NCBI GenBank assembly: GCA_000969725.1
Contig: JXSR01S011791.1
Source: Ophiothrix spiculata
Lineage: Eukaryota > Echinodermata > Ophiuroidea > Amphilepidida > Ophiotrichidae
Length of the DNA: 22,674 nt
Strand: one strand, 5' to 3'
A model generated the notes under the pieces. It had not been told where the DNA came from. It saw only the letters and a program-made list of their open reading frames with translations, and ran no database searches. Position 1 is the stretch's first letter. Every line of letters begins with the position of its first letter. Shown here in pieces: positions 18,801 to 22,674 of the stretch. The translations under genes were made by a program, and so were the position numbers.

Positions 18801-19581
18801 CATCCATGCGTCTGCATATTTTTATCGTGCAAGAGCATGATAAAAATATGCAGATGCATCGGATGCAGAGTTGTTGATTCGCGATGAACAACTCTGTGGC
18901 ATGTTTGAATACCTTTCAACAACGAAATATTCCTGAAAACGTATGAATTAAATTCTAAATGCTTTCAATTTAACAGATAGGCCGAATTCCGATAGGTCTA
19001 CTCATCTTCATAAAAATATTTAGCATATCTGGCGGCAAAGTGCTAATTTGTGAATGTTTGCTGCCTTGACGTTATCAATTTTTCCCAAGCACCGGGCTTT
19101 TGCACGTACTATAAGTGCCCGGCGCGCGATGATCAGTGCGCCGACTTGTGTGTACTGCGTAAACGCACTTCCGTAAACGCTGTGCCGTGCGTGACGCGCT
19201 AATTAGAATATCAATTGTGGATTCATCACGAATCAACAATGATTCGTTCCTGTATAAAGAGATACAGTGAGTTGTTGAATATTCATGTACGATCAACCCG
19301 CGAGATGCTTTACAATGCATCTTTGTTGTGATGAACCAATCTGTAACATGATTGTACCGTAAATTTCAAATGCTGTTCCAGGTCTGGCAGACATGGCATG
19401 TATATAGCAATATGTAATACAAAATGAAACCAAAACTAATTTTACCAAAAATTATGTCTGACTTCTTTAAATACTATAACTCTTACCATGCAAATCGTCC
19501 AAACACTGATATTATTAATGGAAGAACAAAATCATCACTGCCGACTCTCCATTTACGATTGAATGCTACCAATGCAGGCAT
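711..19581 (-). CDS. DAGLB: Diacylglycerol lipase beta-like, 5' ten coding exons (3' end outside window)
   Basis: This enzyme family hydrolyses sn-1 of diacylglycerol to give 2-arachidonoylglycerol and is a four-pass membrane serine lipase. Ten exons, each bounded by AG and GT, join in consistent phase into 473 codons. The protein starts MPALVAFNRKWRVGSDDF, close to the known DAGL start. Hydrophobic segments lie near residues 19-43, 57-75, 97-120 and 134-162. A cysteine cluster follows (CKWLCCC, about 192), then VVSDIAAGL (about 226) and VVVSIRGT (about 370). The nucleophile motif LVIVGHSLGAG puts Ser at about 441, very near the Ser443 I recall for human DAGLB; LVIVGHSLG also resembles DAGLB more than DAGLA. 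The catalytic Asp and His are expected in exons left of the window, so the gene is partial here, not truncated. Intron 6 (5104-13939) houses an opposite-strand gene. Exon structure is read by eye; no transcript was available. Confidence 0.93.
839..2082. other. Intron 9 of the DAGLB-like gene
   Basis: About 1.24 kb without a recognisable gene. A short CA-rich tract lies near 1652-1667. No element boundaries could be drawn. Confidence 0.55.
2083..2235 (-). CDS. DAGLB: DAGLB-like exon 9
   Basis: Acceptor TGTTTTACAG before 2235, donor CCT|GTAAGT at 2083; 153 bp, phase 0 to 0, residues 381-431. It encodes DALTDAVAEAERIEV, then YAHKGILQSARYVKRTLEEN and LENAFRKVP. DALTD, HKG and the following helix are family landmarks directly before the GHSLG strand. 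Confidence 0.92.
2498..3257 (-). mobile_element. 5'-truncated non-LTR retrotransposon (LINE), RT C-terminus and 3' UTR
   Basis: Minus-strand codons from about 3195 to 2713 read KEILYYALVLPNFDYCCCVW, then LQVLQNRLARIIL, TLQWNKLSDRW, APEYL, RTFNSRAVRIWNNLPVEVR and a stop. This is the standard C-terminal tail of reverse transcriptases in the CR1/L2/jockey-like groups. Upstream (3257-3195) the frame shifts (LSRFLMPRMHNFTK), so the copy is broken. The 3' UTR ends with CCTTGGAAA ... GGGGCTACCCTGCCTAAA and an A-rich AATAAATA tail near 2520, the kind of 3' end these LINEs share. It is inserted in intron 8 in the same direction as the host gene. The exact clade cannot be set by eye. Confidence 0.85.
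3258..4217. other. Intron 8 remainder, no feature recognised
   Basis: This is 960 bp of AT-rich intron between the LINE and exon 8. Short open frames on both strands overlap each other and resemble nothing I know. Confidence 0.5.
4218..4301 (-). CDS. DAGLB: DAGLB-like exon 8
   Basis: Acceptor CTTGGCAG before 4301, donor AAG|GTAATT at 4218; 84 bp, phase 0 to 0, residues 353-380. IYEIPFFVAIDDHTKSVVVS followed by IRGTLSFK matches the very conserved DAGL strand-turn-strand ending in RGT, which lies upstream of the nucleophile. Confidence 0.92.
4302..4973. other. Intron 7, no feature recognised
   Basis: This is 672 bp between exons 8 and 7. Overlapping open stretches exist on both strands (about 4563-4834) but show no family motif. 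An imperfect direct repeat of the pattern CAACTT(T/C)AGCGT occurs at about 4444 and 4470. Confidence 0.45.
4974..5103 (-). CDS. DAGLB: DAGLB-like exon 7 (Cys-rich insert)
   Basis: Acceptor GCTTTCAG before 5103, donor CAG|GTAAGG at 4974; 130 bp, phase 2 to 0. It completes Arg309 and encodes CCGGARGSKMDHHDNCCECN, then MAVIRKMNLLDKEDIIFFC and LHNQ. DNCC.CN followed by a D.V/I..C..N strand is the family pattern just before the first central beta strands of the lipase fold. Confidence 0.88.
5229..5282. repeat. Short inverted repeat (stem-loop)
   Basis: CAGAATGATAGTT (from about 5229) is perfectly complementary to AACTATCATTCTG (ending about 5282), with a loop of about 26 bases. Its role is unknown; it lies just left of the Penelope-like fragment. 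Confidence 0.6.
5311..5802 (-). mobile_element. Penelope-like element remnant: GIY-YIG C-terminus between long inverted arms
   Basis: Arms 5311-5405 and 5707-5802 are reverse complements over about 95 bp, with scattered mismatches. Between them, the minus frame 5702-5418 is open for 94 codons and ends in TAG. It reads SAIYEHDKASGHEFNFNEVK, then HGVKEAVCVRAEQPSLNHSG and LSHAWGRT. The EH...GH...F pattern, then KEA..IR...PSLN and a glycine turn, resembles the C-terminal half of GIY-YIG endonuclease domains in Penelope-like retroelements. Those elements are known to carry terminal repeats in direct or inverted orientation. Reverse transcriptase is absent. Confidence 0.6.
6189..6534. mobile_element. 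346-bp MITE with TTAA flanks
   Basis: The ends are AGGTGCAATTCATGAT (from 6189) and, read in reverse complement from 6534, AGGGGTAATTCATGAT: 13 of 16 bases match. TTAA stands directly outside both ends (6185-6188 and 6535-6538). TTAA targeting is known for piggyBac and some other superfamilies. There is no coding capacity, so it is non-autonomous. Confidence 0.65.
6539..7973. other. Intergenic/intronic stretch upstream of the Ig receptor
   Basis: About 1.4 kb of AT-rich DNA directly 5' of the nested gene that should hold its promoter. I see no clear TATA box or CpG cluster. A plus-strand stretch near 7680-7720 reads ALLYTNIVWG, faintly like a LINE reverse transcriptase, but is too short to call. 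An AAAGTATACTTT palindrome lies near 7900. Confidence 0.4.
7974..8246 (+). CDS. Ig receptor exon 1 (signal peptide, most of Ig domain 1)
   Basis: The exon starts at ATG 7974 and ends GGTAAA|GTAAGT at 8246; 273 bp, 91 codons, phase 0. It encodes the leader MAPVISIIFTAFLLANDCSA, then PEVTIYPVDPAVNAGDSLTL and the first Ig cysteine in RCEV. IQWRK supplies the core Trp. An earlier GT (GTTG|GTAAAG) would be phase 1 and would not fit exon 2. Confidence 0.82.
7974..11195 (+). CDS. Two-domain immunoglobulin-superfamily type I membrane receptor, nested in DAGLB intron 6
   Basis: Three exons join in phase 0 into 326 codons plus a TGA stop. Residues 1-20 form a signal peptide. Ig domain 1 has Cys46, Trp62 and Cys102 in DIWKSYYC context. 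Domain 2 has Cys150 and Cys200 (FFCEVTN), with an extra Cys139/Cys213 pair around it and no core Trp. A Thr/Pro/Asn-rich stalk is at about 220-260 and a membrane helix at about 264-286 (SIVIVLLALILTVILITFLW). The 40-residue basic tail carries VRYQKI (318-323), which fits the ITIM consensus. N-glycosylation sequons occur at Asn54, 208 and 233. The ATG has a good context (AAACATGG). I recognise no named orthologue; ligand and function are unknown, and a cell-surface immune or adhesion role is inferred. Additional 5' or alternative exons are possible. Confidence 0.82.
8580..8783 (+). CDS. Ig receptor exon 2 (end of Ig 1, start of Ig 2)
   Basis: Acceptor CTTTTTCAG ends at 8579 and donor TCG|GTAAGA follows 8783; 204 bp, 68 codons, phase 0 to 0. 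It starts ITTDIWKSYYCLVYF, completing the first Ig domain. A proline-rich hinge (YPPPKPPVCSIPE) follows, then the second domain to VLLSCYLEDSGDPS. Confidence 0.82.
9178..9400 (+). mobile_element. tRNA-derived SINE
   Basis: The head has an A-box-like TGGCACAGCAGTAGG (9188-9202) and a B-box GGTTTGATTCC (9235-9245), the internal RNA polymerase III promoter. The body contains the TTTTCAGTCC ... TCTGGGTACTCCTGTCTCC stretch and CATTCAAAAACTGAA, seen in SINEs of many marine invertebrates. The 3' boundary is uncertain. It sits in intron 2 of the Ig receptor gene. Confidence 0.75.
9533..9802 (+). repeat. tRNA-like repeat unit, copy 1
   Basis: The unit runs from about TATAAGTCC through CACAGTCCAACAAAATCC and TGGCTGCCATGGCAGGCC to a pol III B-box GGTTCAAATCTC (9719-9730), ending near GGGTTA at 9802. 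The preceding TTTGCCATAGGTGG (about 9677-9690) is A-box-like. It is probably a SINE. A second copy follows 287 bp later. Confidence 0.65.
9809..10070 (+). repeat. tRNA-like repeat unit, copy 2 (A-box deleted)
   Basis: This direct repeat of the preceding unit at an offset of 287 bp is highly similar throughout. It lacks 19 bases between GCCATA and TGCAAG, which removes the A-box-like part while the B-box GGTTCAAATCTC (9987-9998) stays intact. Transcription from the internal promoter should therefore be impaired in this copy. Confidence 0.65.
10071..10691. other. Rest of Ig receptor intron 2
   Basis: This is AT-rich sequence with a G-run at about 10281-10291 and several A/T-rich low-complexity stretches. 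No element or gene is recognised before the acceptor at 10691. Confidence 0.5.
10692..11195 (+). CDS. Ig receptor exon 3 (end of Ig 2, stalk, membrane segment, tail)
   Basis: The acceptor TTATTTTACAG ends at 10691 and the frame stays open to TGA at 11193-11195. It encodes SEATITGNGRELDTQKEYLL through FFCEVTNSYWNYTKTC, the stalk, one hydrophobic helix, and a tail ending RYQKIQGK. An AATAAA at 11571-11576 is a candidate polyadenylation signal, giving a 3' UTR of about 400 bases. Confidence 0.8.
   Translation, partial: SEATITGNGRELDTQKEYLLYSRRWSTITDLKGYHPSAFFCEVTNSYWNYTKTCHFPSISYITVNMIQTTDQPNSTQTTCPPQLSPTCSPLPNENTDNNDLDFQSIVIVLLALILTVILITFLWLLYKNAEKTDQTTWDYFRYWVFGHESQRYKENVLVRYQKIQGK
11571..11576 (+). 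terminator. Candidate polyadenylation signal of the Ig receptor gene
   Basis: AATAAA lies 376 bases after the stop codon. A second AATAAA-like site occurs near 11931. Such hexamers are frequent in AT-rich DNA, so this is only a candidate. Confidence 0.35.
11740..11781. repeat. Near-perfect 42-bp palindrome
   Basis: Arms AATATTTGTATAGTGTA (11740-11756) and TACACTATACAAATATT (11765-11781) are perfectly complementary over 17 bp. The 8-base centre contains the palindrome TGGCCA, so only one base pair in 42 bases fails. It lies about 550 bp after the Ig receptor stop, past the candidate polyA signal. Confidence 0.9.
11782..13113. other. Intron 6 stretch downstream of the Ig receptor
   Basis: About 1.3 kb with no gene or clear element. 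A plus-strand open stretch at 12330-12560 has no recognisable motif. Confidence 0.45.
13114..13450. repeat. Dispersed short repeat, consensus ACCCTATSYGAG
   Basis: Related words occur five times: GACCCTATGTGAAACC (about 13115), TACCCTATCTGAGGCC (13157), TACCCTATCCGAGACC (13188), TACCCTATGTGAGACT (13399) and TACCCTATTTTGC (13438). Flanking GAGTAACCACC (about 13081) and GTGGTTACCC (about 13494) are loosely inverted. This may be a non-autonomous element of about 430 bp, but the ends are not firm. Confidence 0.45.
13507..13939. other. Last part of intron 6, no feature recognised
   Basis: This is noncoding AT-rich sequence up to the exon 6 donor. An open stretch on the plus strand (13800-14018) runs across exon 6 and is a shadow of it. 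Confidence 0.45.
13940..14202 (-). CDS. DAGLB: DAGLB-like exon 6 (start of lipase half)
   Basis: Acceptor TTTACAG before 14202, donor TACAG|GTAAAG at 13940; 263 bp, phase 0 to 2, residues 222-308. It begins GLDIVVSDIAAGLILLR, a highly conserved DAGL segment. A short Gln run (EQQQQ, from a GTT repeat on the plus strand) and a Ser/Pro-rich linker follow, then HFLRYASSAYGCLYYMF and the cysteine-rich CCGSCKLC. The linker looks lineage-specific. Exon 7 lies 8.8 kb away. Confidence 0.9.
14203..15202. other. Intron 5 of the DAGLB-like gene
   Basis: This is 1.0 kb without a gene. An imperfect direct repeat (ATATAACCCCCAGATGTACT near 15079 and a related version near 15138) is the only structure seen. 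Confidence 0.5.
15203..15293 (-). CDS. DAGLB: DAGLB-like exon 5 (cysteine cluster)
   Basis: Acceptor CTTTAG before 15293, donor TAT|GTAAGT at 15203; 91 bp, phase 2 to 0. It encodes the end of Arg191 and then CKWLCCCVGRDENTQSVYTD and IAAILASFFY. Cys-rich juxtamembrane stretches followed by an IA..L..FF helix are typical of DAGLs. The cluster is a candidate palmitoylation site by analogy only. Confidence 0.9.
15364..16343. mobile_element. 980-bp non-autonomous TIR DNA transposon
   Basis: The terminal inverted repeats begin ACAAGGTTCGAGATT; 36 of the first 38 bases agree between the left end (15364-15401) and the reverse complement of the right end (16306-16343). CCTATG directly flanks both ends (15358-15363 and 16344-16349), a 6-bp target duplication. 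The inside is AT-rich, has repeated (A/T)-rich words such as CAAAAATGG, and holds no transposase frame. It sits in intron 4 of the DAGLB-like gene, next to the exon 4 relic. Confidence 0.88.
16625..16757 (-). pseudogene. Relic duplicate of DAGLB-like exon 4 (exon 4b)
   Basis: On the minus strand this reads RWILLILVLLEGLLLLMP followed by GRDRDDSLLGNSVQNTT, parallel to exon 4 (SWILLILVLLGGLLLLMP ... GRNKDSEGEDTLMRN). Over the 54-bp core, 16701-16754 against 16936-16989, I count 10 mismatches. Within the membrane-segment codons 8 of 9 changes are synonymous; the one replacement is Gly to Glu. No in-frame splice pair fits. CAG|GTGGAT would start in phase 2 whereas exon 3 ends in phase 0. The good donor CAG|GTAACT at about 16598 is phase 0 whereas exon 5 needs phase 2. 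It is probably a dead exon copy. A functional cassette with unusual joining is not excluded. Confidence 0.75.
16855..17009 (-). CDS. DAGLB: DAGLB-like exon 4 (TM4 and juxtamembrane segment)
   Basis: Acceptor TTTTTATAG before 17009, donor AGAAG|GTATAA at 16855; 155 bp, phase 0 to 2. It encodes membrane segment 4 (SWILLILVLLGGLLLLMP) and a polar cytosolic linker (GRNKDSEGEDTLMRN...QLKWER) leading to the lipase half. A diverged copy of this exon lies about 235 bp further along the minus strand (16625-16757). Confidence 0.9.
17010..17539. other. Intron 3 proximal part, no feature recognised
   Basis: Noncoding, with a small GAT microsatellite at about 17262-17277. Confidence 0.45.
17540..17860 (+). 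mobile_element. tRNA-derived SINE with TTA tail
   Basis: The head TGTGGTCTAGTG (about 17546-17557, A box) and AGTTCGAGCCC (17592-17602, B box) form a tRNA-like pol III promoter. The body GGGCAAGACATTTAATC ... GTCCACCCAA leads to TAGCGCAGTATAAATACTGG and an ATT repeat ending near 17855. This tail design is common in SINEs of marine invertebrates. It lies in intron 3, opposite to the host gene. Confidence 0.82.
17919..18107 (-). CDS. DAGLB: DAGLB-like exon 3 (loop and TM3)
   Basis: Acceptor TTTTTCAACAG lies before 18107 and donor CTG|GTATGT at 17919; 189 bp, phase 0 to 0, residues 77-139. The intracellular loop RGSITNVEPRKHFHKLLYLR is the conserved DAGL signature before membrane segment 3 (about 97-120). 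An acidic loop, EIEISDDMETCDES, follows before segment 4. Confidence 0.92.
18425..18557 (-). CDS. DAGLB: DAGLB-like exon 2 (end of TM1, TM2)
   Basis: Acceptor TTTCTTTCTAG precedes 18557 and the donor is ATG|GTAGGT at 18425. The exon completes Trp32 and encodes residues 33-76, including LTAAAVVYGT (end of membrane segment 1), a short extracellular loop with KCPGGDLLE, and segment 2 (IYHIGLLSWLVITIILEAH). It enters in phase 2 and leaves in phase 0, matching both neighbours. Confidence 0.9.
18751..18932. repeat. Large imperfect palindrome (foldback)
   Basis: The inner stem pairs CATGCGTCTGCATATTTTTA (from 18805) with TAAAAATATGCAGATGCATC (from 18841), with few mismatches around a centre near 18832. 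The outer stem pairs CAAACACGCCACAGAGTTG (18782-18800) with CAACTCTGTGGCATGTTTG (18889-18907). The right arm holds an extra small hairpin, CAGAGTTGTT 18866-18875 with AACAACTCTG 18887-18896. It lies in intron 1. Confidence 0.85.
19085..19200. other. CpG-rich patch in intron 1
   Basis: About 115 bp dense in CG dinucleotides (for example CCCGGCGCGCGATGATC) inside otherwise AT-rich DNA, roughly 300-400 bp inside the first coding exon. It could be a regulatory patch or part of an old repeat; the nearby TTCATCACGAATCAACAA (19222-19239) is an inverted match to 18871-18888. Confidence 0.4.
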
Positions 19582-19599
19582 GATGTATTATGTGTAGAG
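19487..19599 (-). CDS. DAGLB: DAGLB-like exon 1 (coding 19581-19487, short 5' UTR)
   Basis: The ATG at 19581-19579 begins MPALVAFNRKWRVG, the typical DAGL N-terminus, which decides the start. The exon ends in TG before GTAAGA at 19487/19486, so codon 32 (Trp) is split with exon 2. Just 5' of the ATG is a pyrimidine run ending TTTTAG, with the AG at 19601-19600. This suggests an 18-nt UTR portion (19599-19582) and at least one further noncoding exon upstream. I could not locate that exon or the promoter. Confidence 0.9.
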
Positions 19600-19884
19600 C
19601 TAAAAGAGAGAATATTGAGAGACAAAATCAGTTTGTATTTATCATGTTTATTGTACGTACTGGTGTATTCCAACTTCCAAGTTATCTCAACAACCTAGTC
19701 CACCCAAGAAATAGATTTCATTTGTTATAAAGGAAGATACTAATGAGAAATGAAAATTTTGAGGTCATACCTCCTTTTCGTTTCCAAGTTGTGGCATTTT
19801 GAAATTTGTGGGGCTCGACAATAAAAACGTGCCATGAGCATTTCTTGAATTTTCAAAGGGCATATTAAATTTCCAATTTACAGG

Positions 19885-19932
19885 GTGTCCAAGAAAAAAA
19901 AACTGAGATTTGCGCCCTCCATTCTTGGACAC
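19885..19932. repeat. Stem-loop beginning GTGTCCAAGAA
   Basis: GTGTCCAAGAA (19885-19895) pairs perfectly with TTCTTGGACAC (19922-19932). The context CAGGGTGTCC resembles the ends of some DNA transposons but no partner end was found. Confidence 0.5.
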
Positions 19933-20765
19933 GATTGAATAATTTTCATGAAGTTCATATTCAATTTTTTTTCATTTGTATCTTCTCTTCAAAATGATAT
20001 CAAAATCAGCCACACAAATCAAGCAATTTTCAAGCTTTACATAAAAGGCATTTTACTAAAAGTGGCTTTGTACCAAAATTGAAAAAAAAGTCATTATTGT
20101 CACTATGATTTTCTTAATAGCGTCCTTCAACTGCTTGCGTCGTACACAAGTCATGCTGTCTGCTCTGTCACGTATTGCTCTGACATCATTGGATAATTGC
20201 TTTTTGCCCTCTCAACGAGTCCATCTTTGTCATAATTCTGTTAAGAGTATCATTGATGTCTCTTGTTCAGCCCTGCTCTTGTTGCGATTTTTCTGAAGTT
20301 TTGAAGACTTTTCTTTTAAGGGAGCCCTACTGGAAATTTCTCTTCTCTTCGAAAATAATTTAATGGCCACTTCCTGAAGGCTACCTGTTCTCATTCATTC
20401 AGTAACAAAGAAAACATGTTGCTCAGTTAAACGGTGAGATGCATCTTGCAATGCTATTTGGCTTGTTTAAATTAAGTATGTACTAACAAACATGCGATGT
20501 CAAGGTGATGAATGATTTGAAATTCAATTTTGGAATTAGATTTTTCATAGCTCAAATAGGAAGCAAATGAATCATTACCAATTAAAAAAAAAACACTTTA
20601 CTGTGTTTAGACACACTCTCCTGAGTTCAGTCATTTAAATCTAAGATCAATCCGATGTTCAATCATCCAAAAATGAGACCAAATGAGTCCTTATTACAAG
20701 ACGGCTTCAAGCACATCATGAGCAAAAAGTTAACTCTACCAAAAAGTGCAGTGGTACAAAGGCAT
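19933..20765. other. Region 5' of the DAGLB-like coding start, no feature recognised
   Basis: About 830 bp of mostly AT-rich sequence. An open stretch on the plus strand (20105-20296) has no recognisable family. Any 5' noncoding exon or promoter of the DAGLB-like gene could lie here or further right; I cannot point to it. Confidence 0.4.
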
Positions 20766-20771
20766 AAAATG

Positions 20772-22434
20772 CATACCTGCCAACATTGTGAAACCTAAAA
20801 TCAGGACAAAAAGACGCACGCGCGAGTCGTTCGTCGGAGGTCCAGGGGGCGGGGGTCCTAGCTGCGGTTCAAGGGGGCGCTTTGAAGCTGTAGAGATTTC
20901 AACAAAGTAAAAGCCAAGGAAACATTATTTTCATACTTTCAACTGATGTATTAAAGGTTGAAAAAAACCATAGCCATGTATTGTAATGTTGGTAATTTAT
21001 TCATGATTGCAACTCAAGTAGATGAGGGCCATGGCAGCCTGGTTCAAGGGCCCCTTAAGGGCACTGATGGGACCCTAGTAGGGGTTGAGGGGTAAAGCCC
21101 CACCCACTAGTAAGAGGACTTCTGCACATCCAACACCACAGTAGAGACCATTTCAATAGGTAAACTAACAGCAAAATGTTGTACTCAGGGGTATAAGTGT
21201 GTCCAAAATAAACAACATGTTTGACATTATGACCCCCTGTAAGGGCCCAAGTCCTGCTCATGGGGACCAGCTTGGGTGCACTCTACTCCTGGGGGTCCCT
21301 TTTTAAAAGTTGATGTGGTTGTAAAGGAGCAAAAACACAATAACTTAAATTTTTGATTAAAATGAAAAACTTGTTCCGTTTATGAGATAAACGGCTTTTT
21401 GTATCCAATATTGCTATACATTTGTATTGGAATGTACATTTTGAAATTAACCTACTGACCCTACGGTAGGTCACAGTTGGCCGATTTCATTATATATGAT
21501 GGGTTATGAAATTATAATAATTTAATCAATTTTAGCATTCTTTCTTTTTTTTTTTTTTTTTGAAAGGGTATCATCCACCCAGGGCCGTACGAAGGTATGT
21601 AAGCCAAGGGGGCAAACACATTTACCGTCCCGAAATTTATGTTTCGTCCCGATGTATACCGTCAATTTGTTTGTAATGCGCGCGTAGCGCGCGAAAATTT
21701 TGCTATTTTCAGCCAAATATCGATATAAAAACTTGATATTTGTGCTAAAAGTGGCTTATTTTGACTAAAAACTTGCGGGACAGTAATATCGGGACGGTAA
21801 AAGTTGTAAAATATCGTCCCGATTTTTTAATTTTTGTCCCGCCAGCGTCCCGATTTTTCGAGCCAGGGGGAGCGAGTGCCCCCCCTGGACCCCCGCTTCG
21901 TACGGCACTGCATCCACCCCCTCTCATTTACCTATATTATCCAACTCGCACCATTATTTCTCTTGGTGCAAGAACAATACATTGACTCTATCCCTTTACA
22001 GTGGCATTACAGTCGCCAGTTGGTGCACCTAAATTAATAGGGAACCTGTCACCTGACCCGTTTTTGATTCTAAGGTGTCATTGAAGATTTTTAAAAAAGT
22101 GTTGAGTGTGTTGAACTCACTGTAAGAAGCTGGGAACCACCAATAAAATAGAAGAAGAATGGTGGCGACTTTTGTAAGATTTTGGCTCAAATATGTGTTC
22201 CAAGAGCACAAATATTTATTGACTACATGTCCCCTTGCGACTTTCCTTGCGTTTATTAACAGTTTTTTTTGAGATTCTGGCCCAAATATATGCCACAAGA
22301 CCATAAATATTGGCGACTTTTCCTTGTATTTTATTTTTTTCAATATCTCAAAATCGGGACGTCCCGATTTTTGGCCATTTTGAGAGTTGTAAATCGGGAC
22401 GATCCCGACAAAATCGGGACAGTTGGCAGGTATG
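20772..22434. mobile_element. 1.66-kb TIR DNA transposon, non-autonomous, with nested insertion
   Basis: Both ends are CATACCTGCCAAC (left from 20772; right as reverse complement from 22434). AAAATG is repeated directly outside each end (20766-20771 and 22435-22440). Subterminal AATCGGGAC words cluster at the right end (22351-22421). The inside has G-rich passages but no recognisable transposase. A hAT-type MITE at 21580-21910 is inserted in it, so without that and its target copy the element is about 1.32 kb. TIRs of this sequence are familiar from marine invertebrate genomes; I cannot assign the superfamily. Confidence 0.72.
21580..21910. mobile_element. 331-bp hAT-type MITE
   Basis: Terminal inverted repeats CAGGGCCGTACGAAG and, from the right end, CAGTGCCGTACGAAG match at 14 of 15 bases. 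An exact 8-bp target duplication, CATCCACC, flanks it (21572-21579 and 21911-21918). CAG...CTG ends with an 8-bp duplication are the hAT signature. Inside are repeated CGTCCCGA words and the palindrome GCGCGCGTAGCGCGCG; no transposase. Confidence 0.88.
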
Positions 22435-22440
22435 AAAATG

Positions 22441-22674
22441 CACAATTCATGAAATTGCAAGGTTGGCAAAAATCGCGATTTTTTCAAAAAAATCAAAAAA
22501 TCGATTTATTTGATTTAAATCGGATTTTTTTTTATTTAAATCAATTTTTTTGATTTTCATATCAGAGGTTTGTAGGAGATACACCCTTCCCCTACCTCAA
22601 ATTACTCTTAAAATAGGAATATTAAGTCCATCTGATCTTTAAAAATGTATTATCATATAAATAATTGATCTAAG
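22441..22674. other. Low-complexity AT-rich tail of the window
   Basis: A run of alternating AAATCGATTT-like and poly-T/poly-A words (22468-22556), then about 110 bp of unremarkable sequence. Confidence 0.5.

Noticed and set aside
22029..22496. 155-codon open stretch on the minus strand at the right end
   Set aside because: It crosses the end of the TIR element, shows no transposase or other family motif, and overlaps an equally open plus-strand stretch; most likely chance in AT-rich DNA.

Overview
The window looks like nuclear DNA of an invertebrate deuterostome, most likely an echinoderm or hemichordate. It is AT-rich, its genes are split by GT-AG introns, and the introns carry tRNA-headed SINEs, a truncated non-LTR retrotransposon, a Penelope-like fragment and several terminal-inverted-repeat elements. 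There is nothing prokaryotic in it: no operons, ribosome binding sites or CRISPR. The taxon is inferred from repeat style and protein similarity, not proven.

The main gene is a diacylglycerol lipase of the DAGLB type on the minus strand. It runs from the initiator ATG at 19581 to the left edge of the window. Ten coding exons (19581-19487, 18557-18425, 18107-17919, 17009-16855, 15293-15203, 14202-13940, 5103-4974, 4301-4218, 2235-2083, 838-711) join with matching phases into 473 codons. They encode four membrane segments, a cysteine cluster and the first part of the lipase fold, up to the GHSLG nucleophile at about residue 441. The remaining exons, with the catalytic Asp and His, lie outside the window. 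Two of these exons have extra copies just downstream in the gene. One is a 111-bp tandem copy of most of the GHSLG exon (598-706). The other is an older relic of the fourth-membrane-segment exon (about 16625-16757). Differences between copies are almost all synonymous.

The 8.8-kb intron between exons 6 and 7 (5104-13939) contains a second gene on the opposite (plus) strand. It has three coding exons (7974-8246, 8580-8783, 10692-11195), all joined in phase 0. They give a 326-residue type I membrane protein: signal peptide, two immunoglobulin-like domains, a Thr/Pro-rich stalk, one membrane segment and a 40-residue tail with an ITIM-like tyrosine motif. I do not recognise it as a named gene; it looks like a candidate immune or adhesion receptor.

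Much of the rest is mobile-element debris. It includes a LINE 3' end (2498-3257), a Penelope-like GIY-YIG fragment between inverted arms (5311-5802), a 346-bp TTAA-flanked MITE (6189-6534), and a tRNA-SINE (9178-9400). A repeated tRNA-like unit (9533-10070), a 980-bp TIR element with a 6-bp target duplication (15364-16343) and a second SINE with a TTA tail (17540-17860) follow. At the right is a 1.66-kb TIR element (20772-22434) with a 331-bp hAT-type MITE inserted in it (21580-21910). Several strong palindromes remain unexplained.
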